64,000 nucleotides of DNA, taken from positions 1 through 64,000 of the forward strand of contig CAKSBF010000010.1 in the NCBI GenBank assembly GCA_934438075.1, read 5' to 3'. How positions within the stretch are numbered: position 1 is the stretch's first letter; every line of letters begins with the position of its first letter. Positions 1-8,754 of this stretch are shown here, one piece after another. The stretch is from an uncultured Clostridia bacterium (GTDB lineage: Bacteria; Bacillota; Clostridia; UBA1381; UBA9506). The notes beneath the pieces are model-generated. The model ran no database searches. It was given only the letters and a program-made list of their open reading frames with translations, and was not told where the DNA came from. The position numbers were made by a program, and so were the translations under genes.

Positions 1-20
1 TCTCTCGAGACAGCTTGTTT

Positions 21-49
21 ATTATACCACCTTCTCTTCCTTTTGTCAA
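21..49 (-). promoter_or_regulatory. Sigma-A promoter reading out of the window's left edge
   Basis: On the minus strand there is a perfect TTGACA (44-49) and TATAAT (21-26) separated by exactly 17 bp. Transcription would start near position 14 and run off the left edge, so the gene it serves is not in the window. It lies just after the terminator of the mgsA operon, which fits a new transcription unit beginning here. Confidence 0.75.
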
Positions 50-69
50 CCTTTTTTTACTATTTTTTT

Positions 70-101
70 AAAAAAATCCTGCTGATAGCATTATCAGCAG
101 G
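70..101 (-). terminator. Terminator of the mre-min-mgsA operon
   Basis: A perfect 10-bp stem (78-87 with 92-101) with a 4-base loop is followed on the minus strand by a run of seven T. It sits just downstream of the mgsA stop codon and is a classical intrinsic terminator closing the long minus-strand operon. Confidence 0.9.
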
Positions 102-113
102 AAAATAAGCTAT

Positions 114-518
114 TTAGTTTTTAGGATTTACAATATCACGCCAATCCAAATCACCGCGTTCCAAGCCCCGCACTAAAACTTCGGCGGTTGCAACATTGGT
201 TGCTAACGGTATGTTATGTACATCACACAAACGAAATAACGCCGATACATCCGGTTCATGCGGTTGCGCCGTAAGCGGATCTCGGAAAAACAAAACCAAA
301 TCTATCTCATTATAGGCAATACGAGCACCAATCTGCTGGTCACCGCCTTGCGGGCCGGATAAAAAACGATGTACTTTAAGGCCTGTCGCTTCACTAACCA
401 AGCCACCGGTTGTTCCCGTTGCACAAAGCATATGCTTTTCCAATATTCCACGATACGCAATACAAAACTGTACCATTAATTCCTTCTTTTTGTCATGGGC
501 GATTAACGCAATATTCAC
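114..518 (-). CDS. mgsA: Methylglyoxal synthase
   Basis: Converts dihydroxyacetone phosphate to methylglyoxal and phosphate, a bypass of lower glycolysis in the cytoplasm. The 134 residues match the short form of the family. The catalytic residues known from E. coli are all found with a constant offset of 11: His8, Asp60 in the GPQGGDQQ motif, Asp80, His87 and Asp90. The start is GTG, with GGGAGG nine bases upstream. It is the last gene of the cell-shape/division operon, 22 bp after minE, an arrangement seen in other Clostridia. Its terminator follows directly. Identification is secure; why the gene travels with min genes is not evident from the sequence. Confidence 0.96.
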   Translation of the reverse strand: MNIALIAHDKKKELMVQFCIAYRGILEKHMLCATGTTGGLVSEATGLKVHRFLSGPQGGDQQIGARIAYNEIDLVLFFRDPLTAQPHEPDVSALFRLCDVHNIPLATNVATAEVLVRGLERGDLDWRDIVNPKN

Positions 519-540
519 TGAAATCTACCTCCCTAGGCAT

Positions 541-822
541 CTATTCGCTCTTTTTCCCCCGCATGTTTTTAATCGGGATATTTGCAATTAAGGCCGGTAT
601 CATCGCTGTTCCGTCCTCGTTATCAGTTTTTGTCATTTTAATTTCAAGCTCATTATCATTAATATCCATATATTTAGACAAAACTGCCATAATCTCGCCT
701 TTAATCATATCCAAAAACTCCGGGCTGACACCCCGGTCACCCATCAGAACGAGCTTTAAACGATCCTTTGCAACATCTTTTGATTTATTTTTCGTAAAAA
801 ATTTATTAATAAAATCTATCAT
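541..822 (-). CDS. minE: Cell division topological specificity factor MinE
   Basis: MinE stimulates the MinD ATPase and displaces MinC, so that the division inhibitor is kept away from mid-cell. The 93-residue protein begins with the short membrane-targeting helix typical of the family (IDFINKFF), followed by the anti-MinCD segment (KDRLKLVLMGDRGVSPEFL) and a beta-rich dimerisation domain. It lies 11 bp after minD and 22 bp before mgsA in a tight operon. Presence of MinE with MinD and MinC indicates an oscillating Min system of the Gram-negative/clostridial type rather than the DivIVA-anchored Bacillus type (known biology, inferred here). Confidence 0.95.
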   Translation of the reverse strand: MIDFINKFFTKNKSKDVAKDRLKLVLMGDRGVSPEFLDMIKGEIMAVLSKYMDINDNELEIKMTKTDNEDGTAMIPALIANIPIKNMRGKKSE

Positions 823-833
823 CAGGACTCCTC

Positions 834-1625
834 CTATCTTGAAAACAGCTTTTTCAGTTTACCTAAAAAGCTATTATTGTCTTTTAACTCCATCAGAGGA
901 ATATCCTCGCCTAAAATACGGCGCGCAATATTAGAATAAGCCGTACCTGCCTGTGACTTACTGTTCAATATAGCCGGCTCTCCTTTATTGGTAGAAACAA
1001 TAATTTCCTCATCATCCGGCACAACGCCAATCAATTTAATTCCCAAAATGTCAATCATATCTTCCAGGTTGATCATATCACCACGTTTTACCATATCAAC
1101 ACGTACACGATTAACCAAAAGCTTATGATCAGTGATTCCATATGCATTCAGCATCCCGATGATTTTATCCGCATCACGAACTGCCGAAACCTCAGGTGTC
1201 GTTACAACAATAGCACGATCAGCGCCTGCCACCGCGTTTCTGAAACCCTGCTCAATGCCCGCAGGACAATCCAGCAATATATAGTCATAGCTTTCTTTCA
1301 GCTCTTCGCACAACTTCTTCATCTGCTCTTCATTTACAGCATCTTTATCCTTCGTTTGCGCTGCCGGAAGCAGACTCAGACCCGGAAAACGCTTGTCCTT
1401 TATCGCTGCGCTTTTCAGTTTGCAATTACCTTCTACCACATCGACAAGATTAAATACAACCCTGTTTTCCAGTCCCATGACCAAATCCAGATTTCTCAAA
1501 CCGATATCGGTATCAATCAAAATAACTTTCTTTCCGAGAGATGCTAACGCAGCTCCAATATTTGAAGTAGTGGTCGTTTTTCCGACACCACCCTTACCCG
1601 ATGTAACAACTATAACCTCTGCCAT
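834..1625 (-). CDS. minD: Septum site-determining ATPase MinD
   Basis: MinD is a membrane-associated ATPase that recruits MinC and is released by MinE. The deviant Walker A motif KGGVGKTTT is at residues 10-18, with switch regions DTDIGLRNLD and DCPAGIEQGF. The C-terminus (FLGKLKKLFSR) is a short amphipathic helix of the kind that serves as membrane-targeting sequence. 263 residues is the normal length. AGGAGG precedes the ATG. It follows minC by 86 bp and precedes minE by 11 bp. Confidence 0.97.
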   Translation of the reverse strand: MAEVIVVTSGKGGVGKTTTTSNIGAALASLGKKVILIDTDIGLRNLDLVMGLENRVVFNLVDVVEGNCKLKSAAIKDKRFPGLSLLPAAQTKDKDAVNEEQMKKLCEELKESYDYILLDCPAGIEQGFRNAVAGADRAIVVTTPEVSAVRDADKIIGMLNAYGITDHKLLVNRVRVDMVKRGDMINLEDMIDILGIKLIGVVPDDEEIIVSTNKGEPAILNSKSQAGTAYSNIARRILGEDIPLMELKDNNSFLGKLKKLFSR

Positions 1626-1711
1626 TTTTTTCCTCCTCGTGCTAATCTTTCAACTCATATAAATAATACCATATTTTTTTTGCTAAGTCTATATAAAAAA
1701 TAACTGTATTT

Positions 1712-2365
1712 TCAGCTTTTTTTTGTTAAATATTGCTCAATATAAACAGCATCATCTTTAATATATGCGATTTCCGGCACCCAGTCCTGCCGCGCCACCT
1801 CACCATCCGGGCAACGGGAAATGATATCCGCAATTCTAATCTGAGTCGGCAGAAGGTTTAAAGCAACCACCACAGCGCCGCGGTTTCCGCCTGCTCCCGC
1901 ATGCACCATCCCCCTCGCAGCACCCATAACAATAACATTACCCCCTGCAACTAATTCCGAACCGGGATTTGCATCGCCTATTACAACCAAATTACCGCGC
2001 GCATCTACCAACTGTCCTGAGCGCACTGTTCCCTGGTAAAAACGTGTCATACCCTCGTCAGTGCCATAAAGTTCCGCTTCTCTTTTTGCTTTTTCTTCCG
2101 CAGCCGCTTTTACCTTATCGCTAAGAGGTTTGGTTTCAAATATAATTTCACTCTCAGATAGCGTCTCTTCTATCGTTCCCTGCAATAAAAACAATTCAAA
2201 TTCAGACAGCGTATTGCTGGAAAGATGAATATATACCTTATCTCCTTTGAAAAAAGCCTTCGCTTCTTCAAATTTTTTAACCAGTTCTTCCTTTGCCTCC
2301 TCAACTGTTGTATCATCGCTGATAACAACATTAATTCCTTCTTTTGAGCCTTTAATCGTTATCAT
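1712..2365 (-). CDS. minC: Septum site-determining protein MinC
   Basis: MinC inhibits FtsZ polymerisation at cell poles when carried by MinD. The 217-residue protein has an N-terminal domain (about 1-100) and a C-terminal right-handed beta-helix (about 105-205) marked by Gly-rich turns such as GNLVVIGDANPGSELVAGG, which bind MinD. The ATG start has AAGG eight bases upstream. It lies 39 bp after the PBP2 gene and 86 bp before minD, within the shape/division operon. Confidence 0.94.
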   Translation of the reverse strand: MITIKGSKEGINVVISDDTTVEEAKEELVKKFEEAKAFFKGDKVYIHLSSNTLSEFELFLLQGTIEETLSESEIIFETKPLSDKVKAAAEEKAKREAELYGTDEGMTRFYQGTVRSGQLVDARGNLVVIGDANPGSELVAGGNVIVMGAARGMVHAGAGGNRGAVVVALNLLPTQIRIADIISRCPDGEVARQDWVPEIAYIKDDAVYIEQYLTKKS

Positions 2366-2404
2366 ATGTCAAACCTTCCTTTCAAAAATCCATTTTACTG
2401 TTTA

Positions 2405-4465
2405 TTAAGGTAAAAGCTCATTTTTTGGCACAACCTCCTCGGAAACCTCCGCATGACCATAAAAATACTGCTCAAAAATATCTTTTGCAATCGGAGAAAT
2501 CCCTGAGCCTGATGCACCGTGCTCCACCACAACCGCAACTGCAATCTGCGGATTGTCAAACGGCGCAAAACCTACATATATACCATTTGCACTTCCCGAG
2601 CTGACCTGTGCCGAGCCCGTTTTACCACCTGTTTTTATTGGAAAGTCACTAAACACTGCACTGGCTGTACCTCCCTGAGCCGTTACCAAACCCATCCCTT
2701 TTAATACAGCATTTAAATTTTCTGGTTTTAACTCAAGTTTGTGCCTAACCTCCGGCTGCGTTTCTTCATATTTTCCCGACTTTGCATCCGTTCGCACAGC
2801 TTTCAGTAAATGCGCTTTATAATTTGTACCCCCATTTGCCACTGTTGCAACATAGTTGGCTATCTGCAGCGGTGTAAAAAGGTTATCCGACTGACCAATT
2901 GCCGCCTGAAGAACATCTCCCGGATACCATTCACGCCCCGAAGCCTTGCGTTCCTCAGGACCTGCCAGTTTACCGCGAACTTCCTCTCCAAGCTCAATGC
3001 CCGTATAGTCGCCCAAACCAAACATTTGTGCATAATAATCTATGGTTTCAATCCCCGTCCTTCGTCCAACCTCATAGAAGAAATAGTTACACGAATCCCG
3101 AAGTGCCTGCGAAACATTAATCGTTCCGTGGTTTCCTCCTGACGAACGGTAAATGTTACAATCAAAATTATGTCCCAGATAAGTGTAACGCCCCTTCGTT
3201 ACCATCGTTTCCGTCGGACTCAGATTTCCCGATTCCATTCCCGCGATTGCCGACACCAATTTAAAAGTAGAACCCGGTTCGTAAACACCGCTAATGGCTC
3301 GATTCAACAAAGGATTTCCCGGGGTTTTCAACAGCTTAGAATAATCCAGATTATACCGAGCAGGATCAAACGAAGGATAATTGGCAATTGCTAAAATCTC
3401 TGCGCTGTTTAAATCTATTGCCACTGCCGCACCCGCATTGGCATCGCCGCCGTTTCTCGCTGAAGAAGAGCTTGCAATACGGTTAATGTGCTTCTCTAAC
3501 GCCTGTTCTGCTGCCTTTTGTAAATCCAAGTCAATCGTCAGCATAATGGTTTTTCCGGGCACAGGATCGCGCGAATAGACTACCTCACTTTCCCCCTCTT
3601 TAATCTTTCTTTCTATGCTGTTCGTACCGTCCGTCCCCTTCAGATAAGACTCAAAAGCCTTTTCCGCCCCTTCCTTGCCAATATAATCATTCATTCCATA
3701 ATTCTTATCTTTCAGTTCAGCATATTCTTCGGGATTAATAATGCCGATACGTCCCAAAATATGCGCTGCCGTAGAGCCGCTGGTATACTCCCGTATCGGC
3801 TCCTGATACACACTGACACAGCTATACTTATCGCGCTGCTCTTTAATTTGCGATACCAACGCAATATCCACATCTTTTGCAAATACATAAGCATTATTGG
3901 AAGAAAAATTTCTCTGCTCCATCTCATACCGAATCCCCAGAAGTTTCCGTGCATCCTCTTTTGAATATGTGTCGGCTATTTTATAGCGTTCAACAAATTT
4001 ATCCACTAATTCAGACGCAGTCATCTCTGCGGAAAATTTATATTTTTTCTTAAAGCTTTTCTCTTTTTCTCCACGTTCCTCCTCTGTTTCACCCGTAAAC
4101 TGAAAAACAAAGGGCTGCTCCTTGCTGACCGGAAAACTGTCCGCATAAGACAAACCTTGCGAGTCAAACAGTGTTGCAAGATGATAAACCACCTCATTCA
4201 ATTTCTGCTTATCGTCATCAATTTTAGCAATAGCGATAGAGTGTCCGACCCGGTTGGTTACCAACGCTCTGCCGTAACGATCCAAAATCTCACCGCGCGG
4301 CGCTTTCACCGGTATATTTCTCGCCAGACGGCTGTCTGAAATTTCTCTGTAATTTTCCCCCTCGGAAATCTGCAGCATAAAAAGGCGTTGTATTACCAAC
4401 ACCGCCAAAAGCGCCAAAAGAATATACAAAATGTTATATCGGTTTTTTAATCCTTTCTTTTGCAC
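2405..4465 (-). CDS. mrdA: Penicillin-binding protein 2 (elongasome transpeptidase)
   Basis: A class B PBP that cross-links lateral-wall peptidoglycan together with MreBCD. One N-terminal membrane segment (about 12-30) is followed by the dimerisation domain and the transpeptidase domain. The active-site motifs are visible: SxxK as STFK (Ser399), SxN as SCN, and KTG in GGKTGSAQ. The length of 686 residues is usual. The start is GTG with AAGG upstream. It lies between mreD and minC. The RodA glycosyltransferase that normally partners PBP2 is not encoded in this operon. Confidence 0.94.
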   Translation of the reverse strand: MQKKGLKNRYNILYILLALLAVLVIQRLFMLQISEGENYREISDSRLARNIPVKAPRGEILDRYGRALVTNRVGHSIAIAKIDDDKQKLNEVVYHLATLFDSQGLSYADSFPVSKEQPFVFQFTGETEEERGEKEKSFKKKYKFSAEMTASELVDKFVERYKIADTYSKEDARKLLGIRYEMEQRNFSSNNAYVFAKDVDIALVSQIKEQRDKYSCVSVYQEPIREYTSGSTAAHILGRIGIINPEEYAELKDKNYGMNDYIGKEGAEKAFESYLKGTDGTNSIERKIKEGESEVVYSRDPVPGKTIMLTIDLDLQKAAEQALEKHINRIASSSSARNGGDANAGAAVAIDLNSAEILAIANYPSFDPARYNLDYSKLLKTPGNPLLNRAISGVYEPGSTFKLVSAIAGMESGNLSPTETMVTKGRYTYLGHNFDCNIYRSSGGNHGTINVSQALRDSCNYFFYEVGRRTGIETIDYYAQMFGLGDYTGIELGEEVRGKLAGPEERKASGREWYPGDVLQAAIGQSDNLFTPLQIANYVATVANGGTNYKAHLLKAVRTDAKSGKYEETQPEVRHKLELKPENLNAVLKGMGLVTAQGGTASAVFSDFPIKTGGKTGSAQVSSGSANGIYVGFAPFDNPQIAVAVVVEHGASGSGISPIAKDIFEQYFYGHAEVSEEVVPKNELLP

Positions 4466-4511
4466 TATGCCACACCTTTTCCTTTGTATTTATATAAAAC
4501 TGTTTGATTGC

Positions 4512-5048
4512 TTATGTCCTTGCCCGCTTAAAGCTTTGCTTGCTTTTGTTTGTCCATTCTACAGCAAGCGCACGGGTAAACGGATACACCAAAAATGTAA
4601 TAAGCGCATTATATACTGCACAAGGCAATATCTTATGCAAAAGTGCATAGACGATGTCCGTCTTTCCCCAAATGAATAAACTGAAAAAATAAATCAAAAA
4701 CTCATACGGTATCGAAAGCAGCAATACAAATAACATAGCAACAAATGCATTGTTATTAAACAAACCGCCATAAAGCAGCACACAAACCAACGATACATAC
4801 AAACACAGGAGCGTATTCATACCAACGGTGCGTCCGCCAAAAAAATCCATAATCAGACCACAGCCAATTCCAAAAACAATTGCCTTATAATCACCTTTTG
4901 TCAGGCTGTAGCAAACCACTGCAGACAACAGCAAATTGGGAATCACGCCGAATATCTTTGCGGCATGCAGCACTGTAGTCTGTAAAACAGTAAGCAAAAG
5001 AACAAAGAACACCGTCAGCGCATAACGCAAAACTGTTTTTGTCCGCAT
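4512..5048 (-). CDS. mreD: Rod shape-determining membrane protein MreD
   Basis: An integral membrane partner of MreC in the elongasome. The 178 residues form about five hydrophobic segments, beginning at residues 8-28 (ALTVFFVLLLTVLQTTV), with the positively charged tail usual for the family. Sequence conservation in MreD is low, so the call rests on hydrophobicity, size and the fixed mreB-mreC-mreD-pbp2 order. AAGGGAG precedes the ATG; the gene begins 18 bp after mreC ends. Confidence 0.9.
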   Translation of the reverse strand: MRTKTVLRYALTVFFVLLLTVLQTTVLHAAKIFGVIPNLLLSAVVCYSLTKGDYKAIVFGIGCGLIMDFFGGRTVGMNTLLCLYVSLVCVLLYGGLFNNNAFVAMLFVLLLSIPYEFLIYFFSLFIWGKTDIVYALLHKILPCAVYNALITFLVYPFTRALAVEWTNKSKQSFKRART

Positions 5049-5066
5049 GATACTTCTCCCTTCCGT

Positions 5067-5924
5067 TTATTCCTGTACATCCTCCGCCGGCATGCGAATG
5101 ACCAGTACCTCGCGCAGCCTTTCAAAATCAACCGCCATATCAATCACTGCATATTGTGTATAGCCCGACGGATCACTTTTTATCTCGTTGATCGTCCCAA
5201 TCAATATTCCCTTTGGGTAAATGCCTCCAAGACCTGATGTTTCTATCTCATCACCTACAACCAGACTTGCAGCACTGGTTATCGCGTTCAATTTACATTG
5301 TCCCCTGTCAGCCAGTGCCATGTCACCATCAACAATTGCGATATCCTGCGTCCGTGACACCATTGCTCCGACCGAACTATCCGTATCAATGATGGCAACT
5401 ACCTTCGCCCATGTGGTGCCGACCTCTGTGATGCGCCCGACTAAACCGTTGTTGGTAACCACCACATCATTTTTCTTAATACTGTAGTTTTTCCCCTTAT
5501 CAATTGTAAATACGTCAAACCAGTTGCCCGGTTCTTTCGCAATTACTTCACAGCCAATCATGTCCTTGTCAGCATTATTTTCTTTCAGCTCCAAAAGAGC
5601 TCTCAGACGCTGGTTCTCCTGTTGATAAGATTCTAATTCTCGAATCTGCTGCGCTTGTTTATCAGATTTTTCCAAAAGTTCCAAATTTTCTTCTTTATAA
5701 CCGCGCATATCCGCAATGAATTCAAAAAAGCCCCCAACGCTGCCACCTACCGCAGAAAAGAATTTCTGTACCGGTGAGACAATAACCTCTGCAAAATTAA
5801 CACCGGAAAAGGACGAATTGCTGCCGACCAGTGCAAAAGAAATCCCCATAGAAATAAAAATCACTACGGTAATAATCAGCGTAACAATGAGCATTACTTT
5901 CTTTTTCCCTTCCGTGTCGGTCAC
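5067..5924 (-). CDS. mreC: Rod shape-determining protein MreC
   Basis: A membrane-anchored scaffold linking MreB inside the cell to PBP2 outside. After a short charged N-terminus there is one membrane helix (about residues 10-33), a coiled coil (about 70-110, rich in Glu/Leu/Gln) and the beta-barrel domain with the conserved region around NNGLVGRITEVG. 285 residues is normal. The GTG start at 5924 has AAAGGA only one base away; an internal ATG at 5894, just before the membrane helix, is an alternative. It lies 39 bp after mreB. Confidence 0.93.
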   Translation of the reverse strand: MTDTEGKKKVMLIVTLIITVVIFISMGISFALVGSNSSFSGVNFAEVIVSPVQKFFSAVGGSVGGFFEFIADMRGYKEENLELLEKSDKQAQQIRELESYQQENQRLRALLELKENNADKDMIGCEVIAKEPGNWFDVFTIDKGKNYSIKKNDVVVTNNGLVGRITEVGTTWAKVVAIIDTDSSVGAMVSRTQDIAIVDGDMALADRGQCKLNAITSAASLVVGDEIETSGLGGIYPKGILIGTINEIKSDPSGYTQYAVIDMAVDFERLREVLVIRMPAEDVQE

Positions 5925-5963
5925 ATCCTTTCTGTCTGAATTACATCTGTTTTCCTTCGGATT

Positions 5964-6971
5964 TTATCTTCCTCTCCGTTTAAAGGTCAGCTCTGCTTTA
6001 TCAGGTGCCGATGCAGCCATACCTGTACCAATCGCTACACAATCCAAAGCATTGTCCGCTACTACCACAGGAATCCCCGTTTCTTCTGAGATCAAAGTAT
6101 CCAGTCCGCGAATTAATGCCCCTCCGCCGGTCAGCGTAATACCGCGATTCATAACATCAGCCGCAAGTTCAGGCGGCGTCTTTTCCAGTGTCTGCTTAAT
6201 GGCATCCACTATAGCAAATACAGATTCTGAAATTGCAGTACGGATTTCTTTGCTGGAAATGGTAATTGTGCGCGGCAAACCCGAAATCAAATCGCGCCCC
6301 TTCACATCCATTTCTTCTTCGTATTCACATTCATATGCAGAACCAATTTGAAATTTAATGTCCTCTGCGGTTCTTTCACCAATCATCAAATTATATTCAC
6401 GCTTAATAAAATTCACAATATCCATATCTAATTCATCGCCAGCAATCCGTAAAGACTGACTGGTTACAATACCACCGTAAGAAATAACAGCAACCTCACT
6501 GGTGCCGCCGCCGATGTCCACAACCATACTGCCGGTCGGTTCGCTCACAGGCAGGCCGGCGCCGATTGCCGCCGCCATCGGTTCTTCAATCAGCACAGCA
6601 TTTCTGCCGCCCGCCTGCAATACCGATTCTTCAACAGCGCGGCGTTCCACTTCCGTTACACCGTAAGGAATACAGACTACCACATGCGGCTTAAACAAGC
6701 CACCCGAATATGCTTTTTTAATAAAATATTTCAGCATTGCCTGCGTACCGTCAAAATCCGCAATCACACCATCCTTCAAAGGTCTTATTGCAACAACATT
6801 GCCCGGCGTACGCCCTATCATTTCTTTTGCTTCATTTCCTACCTTCAGCACCTGACCGGTCAGCTTATTGACCGCAACTACGGAGGGTTCACGCAAAATG
6901 ATACCCTTACCCTTCATATATACCAGTGTGTTTGCCGTTCCCAAATCAATACCTATTTCTCTGCTGCCCAT
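5964..6971 (-). CDS. mreB: Rod shape-determining actin homologue MreB
   Basis: A bacterial actin that polymerises under the membrane and steers lateral wall synthesis. The actin-fold nucleotide motifs are visible: phosphate 1 (IGIDLGTANTLVY, from residue 7), phosphate 2 (VVDIGGGTSEVAVIS) and the adenosine motif (GITLTGGGALIRGL). 335 residues is typical. GGAGG lies 11 bases before the ATG. It is the first mre gene, immediately downstream of maf. Confidence 0.97.
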   Translation of the reverse strand: MGSREIGIDLGTANTLVYMKGKGIILREPSVVAVNKLTGQVLKVGNEAKEMIGRTPGNVVAIRPLKDGVIADFDGTQAMLKYFIKKAYSGGLFKPHVVVCIPYGVTEVERRAVEESVLQAGGRNAVLIEEPMAAAIGAGLPVSEPTGSMVVDIGGGTSEVAVISYGGIVTSQSLRIAGDELDMDIVNFIKREYNLMIGERTAEDIKFQIGSAYECEYEEEMDVKGRDLISGLPRTITISSKEIRTAISESVFAIVDAIKQTLEKTPPELAADVMNRGITLTGGGALIRGLDTLISEETGIPVVVADNALDCVAIGTGMAASAPDKAELTFKRRGR

Positions 6972-6974
6972 GCC

Positions 6975-7571
6975 TTAGAATACCTCCAACATTATATTAA
7001 AATCAAATTCATCGTTCAAAACCTGCGCCAACCTGCAAACCGGAAGCCCTATTACGTTAAAAAAGTCACCATCAATCCGGTCCGCCATTACGCTTGCACG
7101 CCCCTGCAGTCCATAAGAGCCCGCCTTATCCATCGGCTCTCCTGTTTGCACATATCGGCCAATCTCTTCCTCGGAAAGTTTACGAAAGTGCACCTTTGTT
7201 TTCTCACAAACCGAAACTGCTTTCCCATCACGCATGCGAATTACACTCAATCCCGTTAAAACCTCGTGTTCTCTACCCGAAAGCCGCCCCAGCATCTGCA
7301 TAGCGTCTTGCTCATCTTTCGGTTTGGTTAAAATATCTCCATCTAGCACCACAACAGTGTCAGCCGCAATAATCAGTGCATTTTTCTTTTGACGCTGCGC
7401 AACCTCTGCCGCCTTGCGCAAGGAAACCTGCTCCACAAAAAACTCGGGTGTCATGTTTTCCTCCATGGTTTCCTCCGCTCCCGACACCTCAACGCGAAAC
7501 GGAAGTCCTATCATATTCAAAATATCACGCCGCCGCGGCGATGCCGATGCGAGAACAATATCCGTTGACAT
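6975..7571 (-). CDS. maf: Maf-like nucleoside triphosphate pyrophosphatase
   Basis: Hydrolyses non-canonical or modified nucleoside triphosphates (dTTP/UTP-type for this subgroup) to monophosphates, a house-cleaning role; historically described as a septum formation inhibitor. The family signature LASASPRRRDIL begins at residue 6, the catalytic Asp is in the IIAADTVV segment, and SYGLQGRASV is present. I chose the ATG at 7571 because the signature must be N-terminal and GGGGAT lies upstream; a longer reading to 7667 would add 32 unrelated residues overlapping the preceding gene. It directly precedes mreB, as in many Firmicutes. Confidence 0.92.
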   Translation of the reverse strand: MSTDIVLASASPRRRDILNMIGLPFRVEVSGAEETMEENMTPEFFVEQVSLRKAAEVAQRQKKNALIIAADTVVVLDGDILTKPKDEQDAMQMLGRLSGREHEVLTGLSVIRMRDGKAVSVCEKTKVHFRKLSEEEIGRYVQTGEPMDKAGSYGLQGRASVMADRIDGDFFNVIGLPVCRLAQVLNDEFDFNIMLEVF

Positions 7572-7611
7572 TTCCCTATCATCCCCTTCGCAAAATAACC
7601 TTGCGCTTACG

Positions 7612-7881
7612 TTACCATTTATGGAACAAAAGCGCTGATACCACCATTCCCAAAATGCTTGCCACATTAAACCGAAACCAAACCCCGAGAGAAAAACTCA
7701 ATTTCACCAGGTAGATATCTATATGGACAGATTCCGGCAACTGAAAGCCAAAATCCAGACTATGACCGAGCCACCATAAATACTGGCTGTCTGCGCACAG
7801 CTTTCCGATCAGACTACCTATCACCAGACCGCCAATCAAAGCAACAGCGTAAACCCAACCCCGTCTCCTTGCTACCGCCAT
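7612..7881 (-). CDS. Small membrane protein, DUF4321 family
   Basis: An 89-residue protein with two hydrophobic segments (about 11-29 and 60-86) separated by a polar region. It resembles the DUF4321 family, short clostridial membrane proteins of unknown function commonly found beside maf and the mre genes; here it is 40 bp upstream of maf. The start overlaps the end of the Gx-transporter gene by 10 bp, so translation is probably coupled. No function can be stated from the sequence. Confidence 0.75.
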   Translation of the reverse strand: MAVARRRGWVYAVALIGGLVIGSLIGKLCADSQYLWWLGHSLDFGFQLPESVHIDIYLVKLSFSLGVWFRFNVASILGMVVSALLFHKW

Positions 7882-8384
7882 TTTTCCACACCGCCCTTTT
7901 TGTTCTGTAAAATTTGTTCTGCCACAAATCCCGTTACACAGCCGCTGACTGTCGACACCAAAGTCAAAACCGGAAGATACCGCAGCATTTGTATATTATG
8001 TATTACCAATGCCGCAACAACGATTTGACCCACATTAAAAAATACCGCTCCCAACATACTGAGTCCCGGCATACCGATTTTCTCACGGTATCTTTTTTTT
8101 GCTGTCCACATCACCAACACGCTTAAAAGCGTACCCGCTCCACCGTAAAACACCATAGTCACAGCGCCTGAAAATATACCGCACAGGGCAGAGCGTAAAA
8201 CGCCAAGCAACAGCGCCGTTAGCGGACCAAACCATACCATAGCAGTCATGGTTACTACATTGGCAATACCCAGTTTACCACCCGGTATCACTGTAAAAAT
8301 CGGAATCATATTTTCTGCCAGGTTTAAAACAATACCTAATGCAAGCAAAATCCCAAGCAACGCCGTCTTTTTTGCAGTCGTCAT
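7872..8384 (-). CDS. Gx transporter family membrane protein
   Basis: A 170-residue integral membrane protein with about five hydrophobic segments. It matches the family called Gx transporter, formerly annotated as heptaprenyl diphosphate synthase component I. Small glycine-containing helices such as GPLTALLLGVLRSALCGIFSG and the N-terminal KKTALLGILLALGIVLNL resemble the S component of an ECF-type transporter, but substrate and partner are unknown. The ATG at 8384 follows the NusG-II stop codon by one base without its own ribosome binding site, so it is probably translationally coupled. A longer reading is possible but would overlap the upstream gene by about 100 bp. Confidence 0.78.
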   Translation of the reverse strand: MTTAKKTALLGILLALGIVLNLAENMIPIFTVIPGGKLGIANVVTMTAMVWFGPLTALLLGVLRSALCGIFSGAVTMVFYGGAGTLLSVLVMWTAKKRYREKIGMPGLSMLGAVFFNVGQIVVAALVIHNIQMLRYLPVLTLVSTVSGCVTGFVAEQILQNKKGGVEKWR

Positions 8385-8385
8385 T

Positions 8386-8754
8386 TCAGTACGCAACGCC
8401 GTCCACCTCCCGATCCCCGGAAAGCCACACCACAAGGCGATTGGGCAGACAAACCAACATTTGTCCCGATGAACGGATTTCACCCTGACGAACCTCCAGT
8501 CGATCCGGACAATCCGTTTCCGTCACACGAACACTGCCATTTGCAATCTCTATTTTATTATATCCGAACTGTGTCTGAACATCAAGTACTTTTCTCTCTT
8601 TTTCCGCCAAAGAGTACCTGCCATATTCCTGCCCATTAACTTCAACAATAGCTATTAGCGAATCATGAGCAGTAAAAATAACATTAGTAAATATAAGCGA
8701 CAGGATAGAAAGAATCAGCAGCATTACTAAAATTTTTCTGTCAAGCTTTTTCAT
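8386..8754 (-). CDS. NusG domain II (NGO-fold) membrane-anchored protein
   Basis: A 122-residue protein with one N-terminal membrane segment (about residues 8-28, MLLILSILSLIFTNVIF) followed by a small extracytoplasmic beta domain. It matches the NusG domain II family (DUF1312-like), found in Firmicutes next to Gx-transporter genes and sometimes linked to electron-transport or flavin-related loci. The ATG at 8754 lies inside the end of dut (14-bp overlap). No catalytic residues are evident, and the role is unknown. Confidence 0.75.
   Translation of the reverse strand: MKKLDRKILVMLLILSILSLIFTNVIFTAHDSLIAIVEVNGQEYGRYSLAEKERKVLDVQTQFGYNKIEIANGSVRVTETDCPDRLEVRQGEIRSSGQMLVCLPNRLVVWLSGDREVDGVAY

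Noticed and set aside
410..934. A 174-codon open frame on the plus strand
   Set aside because: It is antisense to mgsA, minE and minD and crosses all three, without a start signal.
5716..6351. A 211-codon open frame on the plus strand
   Set aside because: It lies opposite mreB and mreC, has no ribosome binding site and is Ser/Thr/Pro-rich as expected of an antisense reading of real genes.
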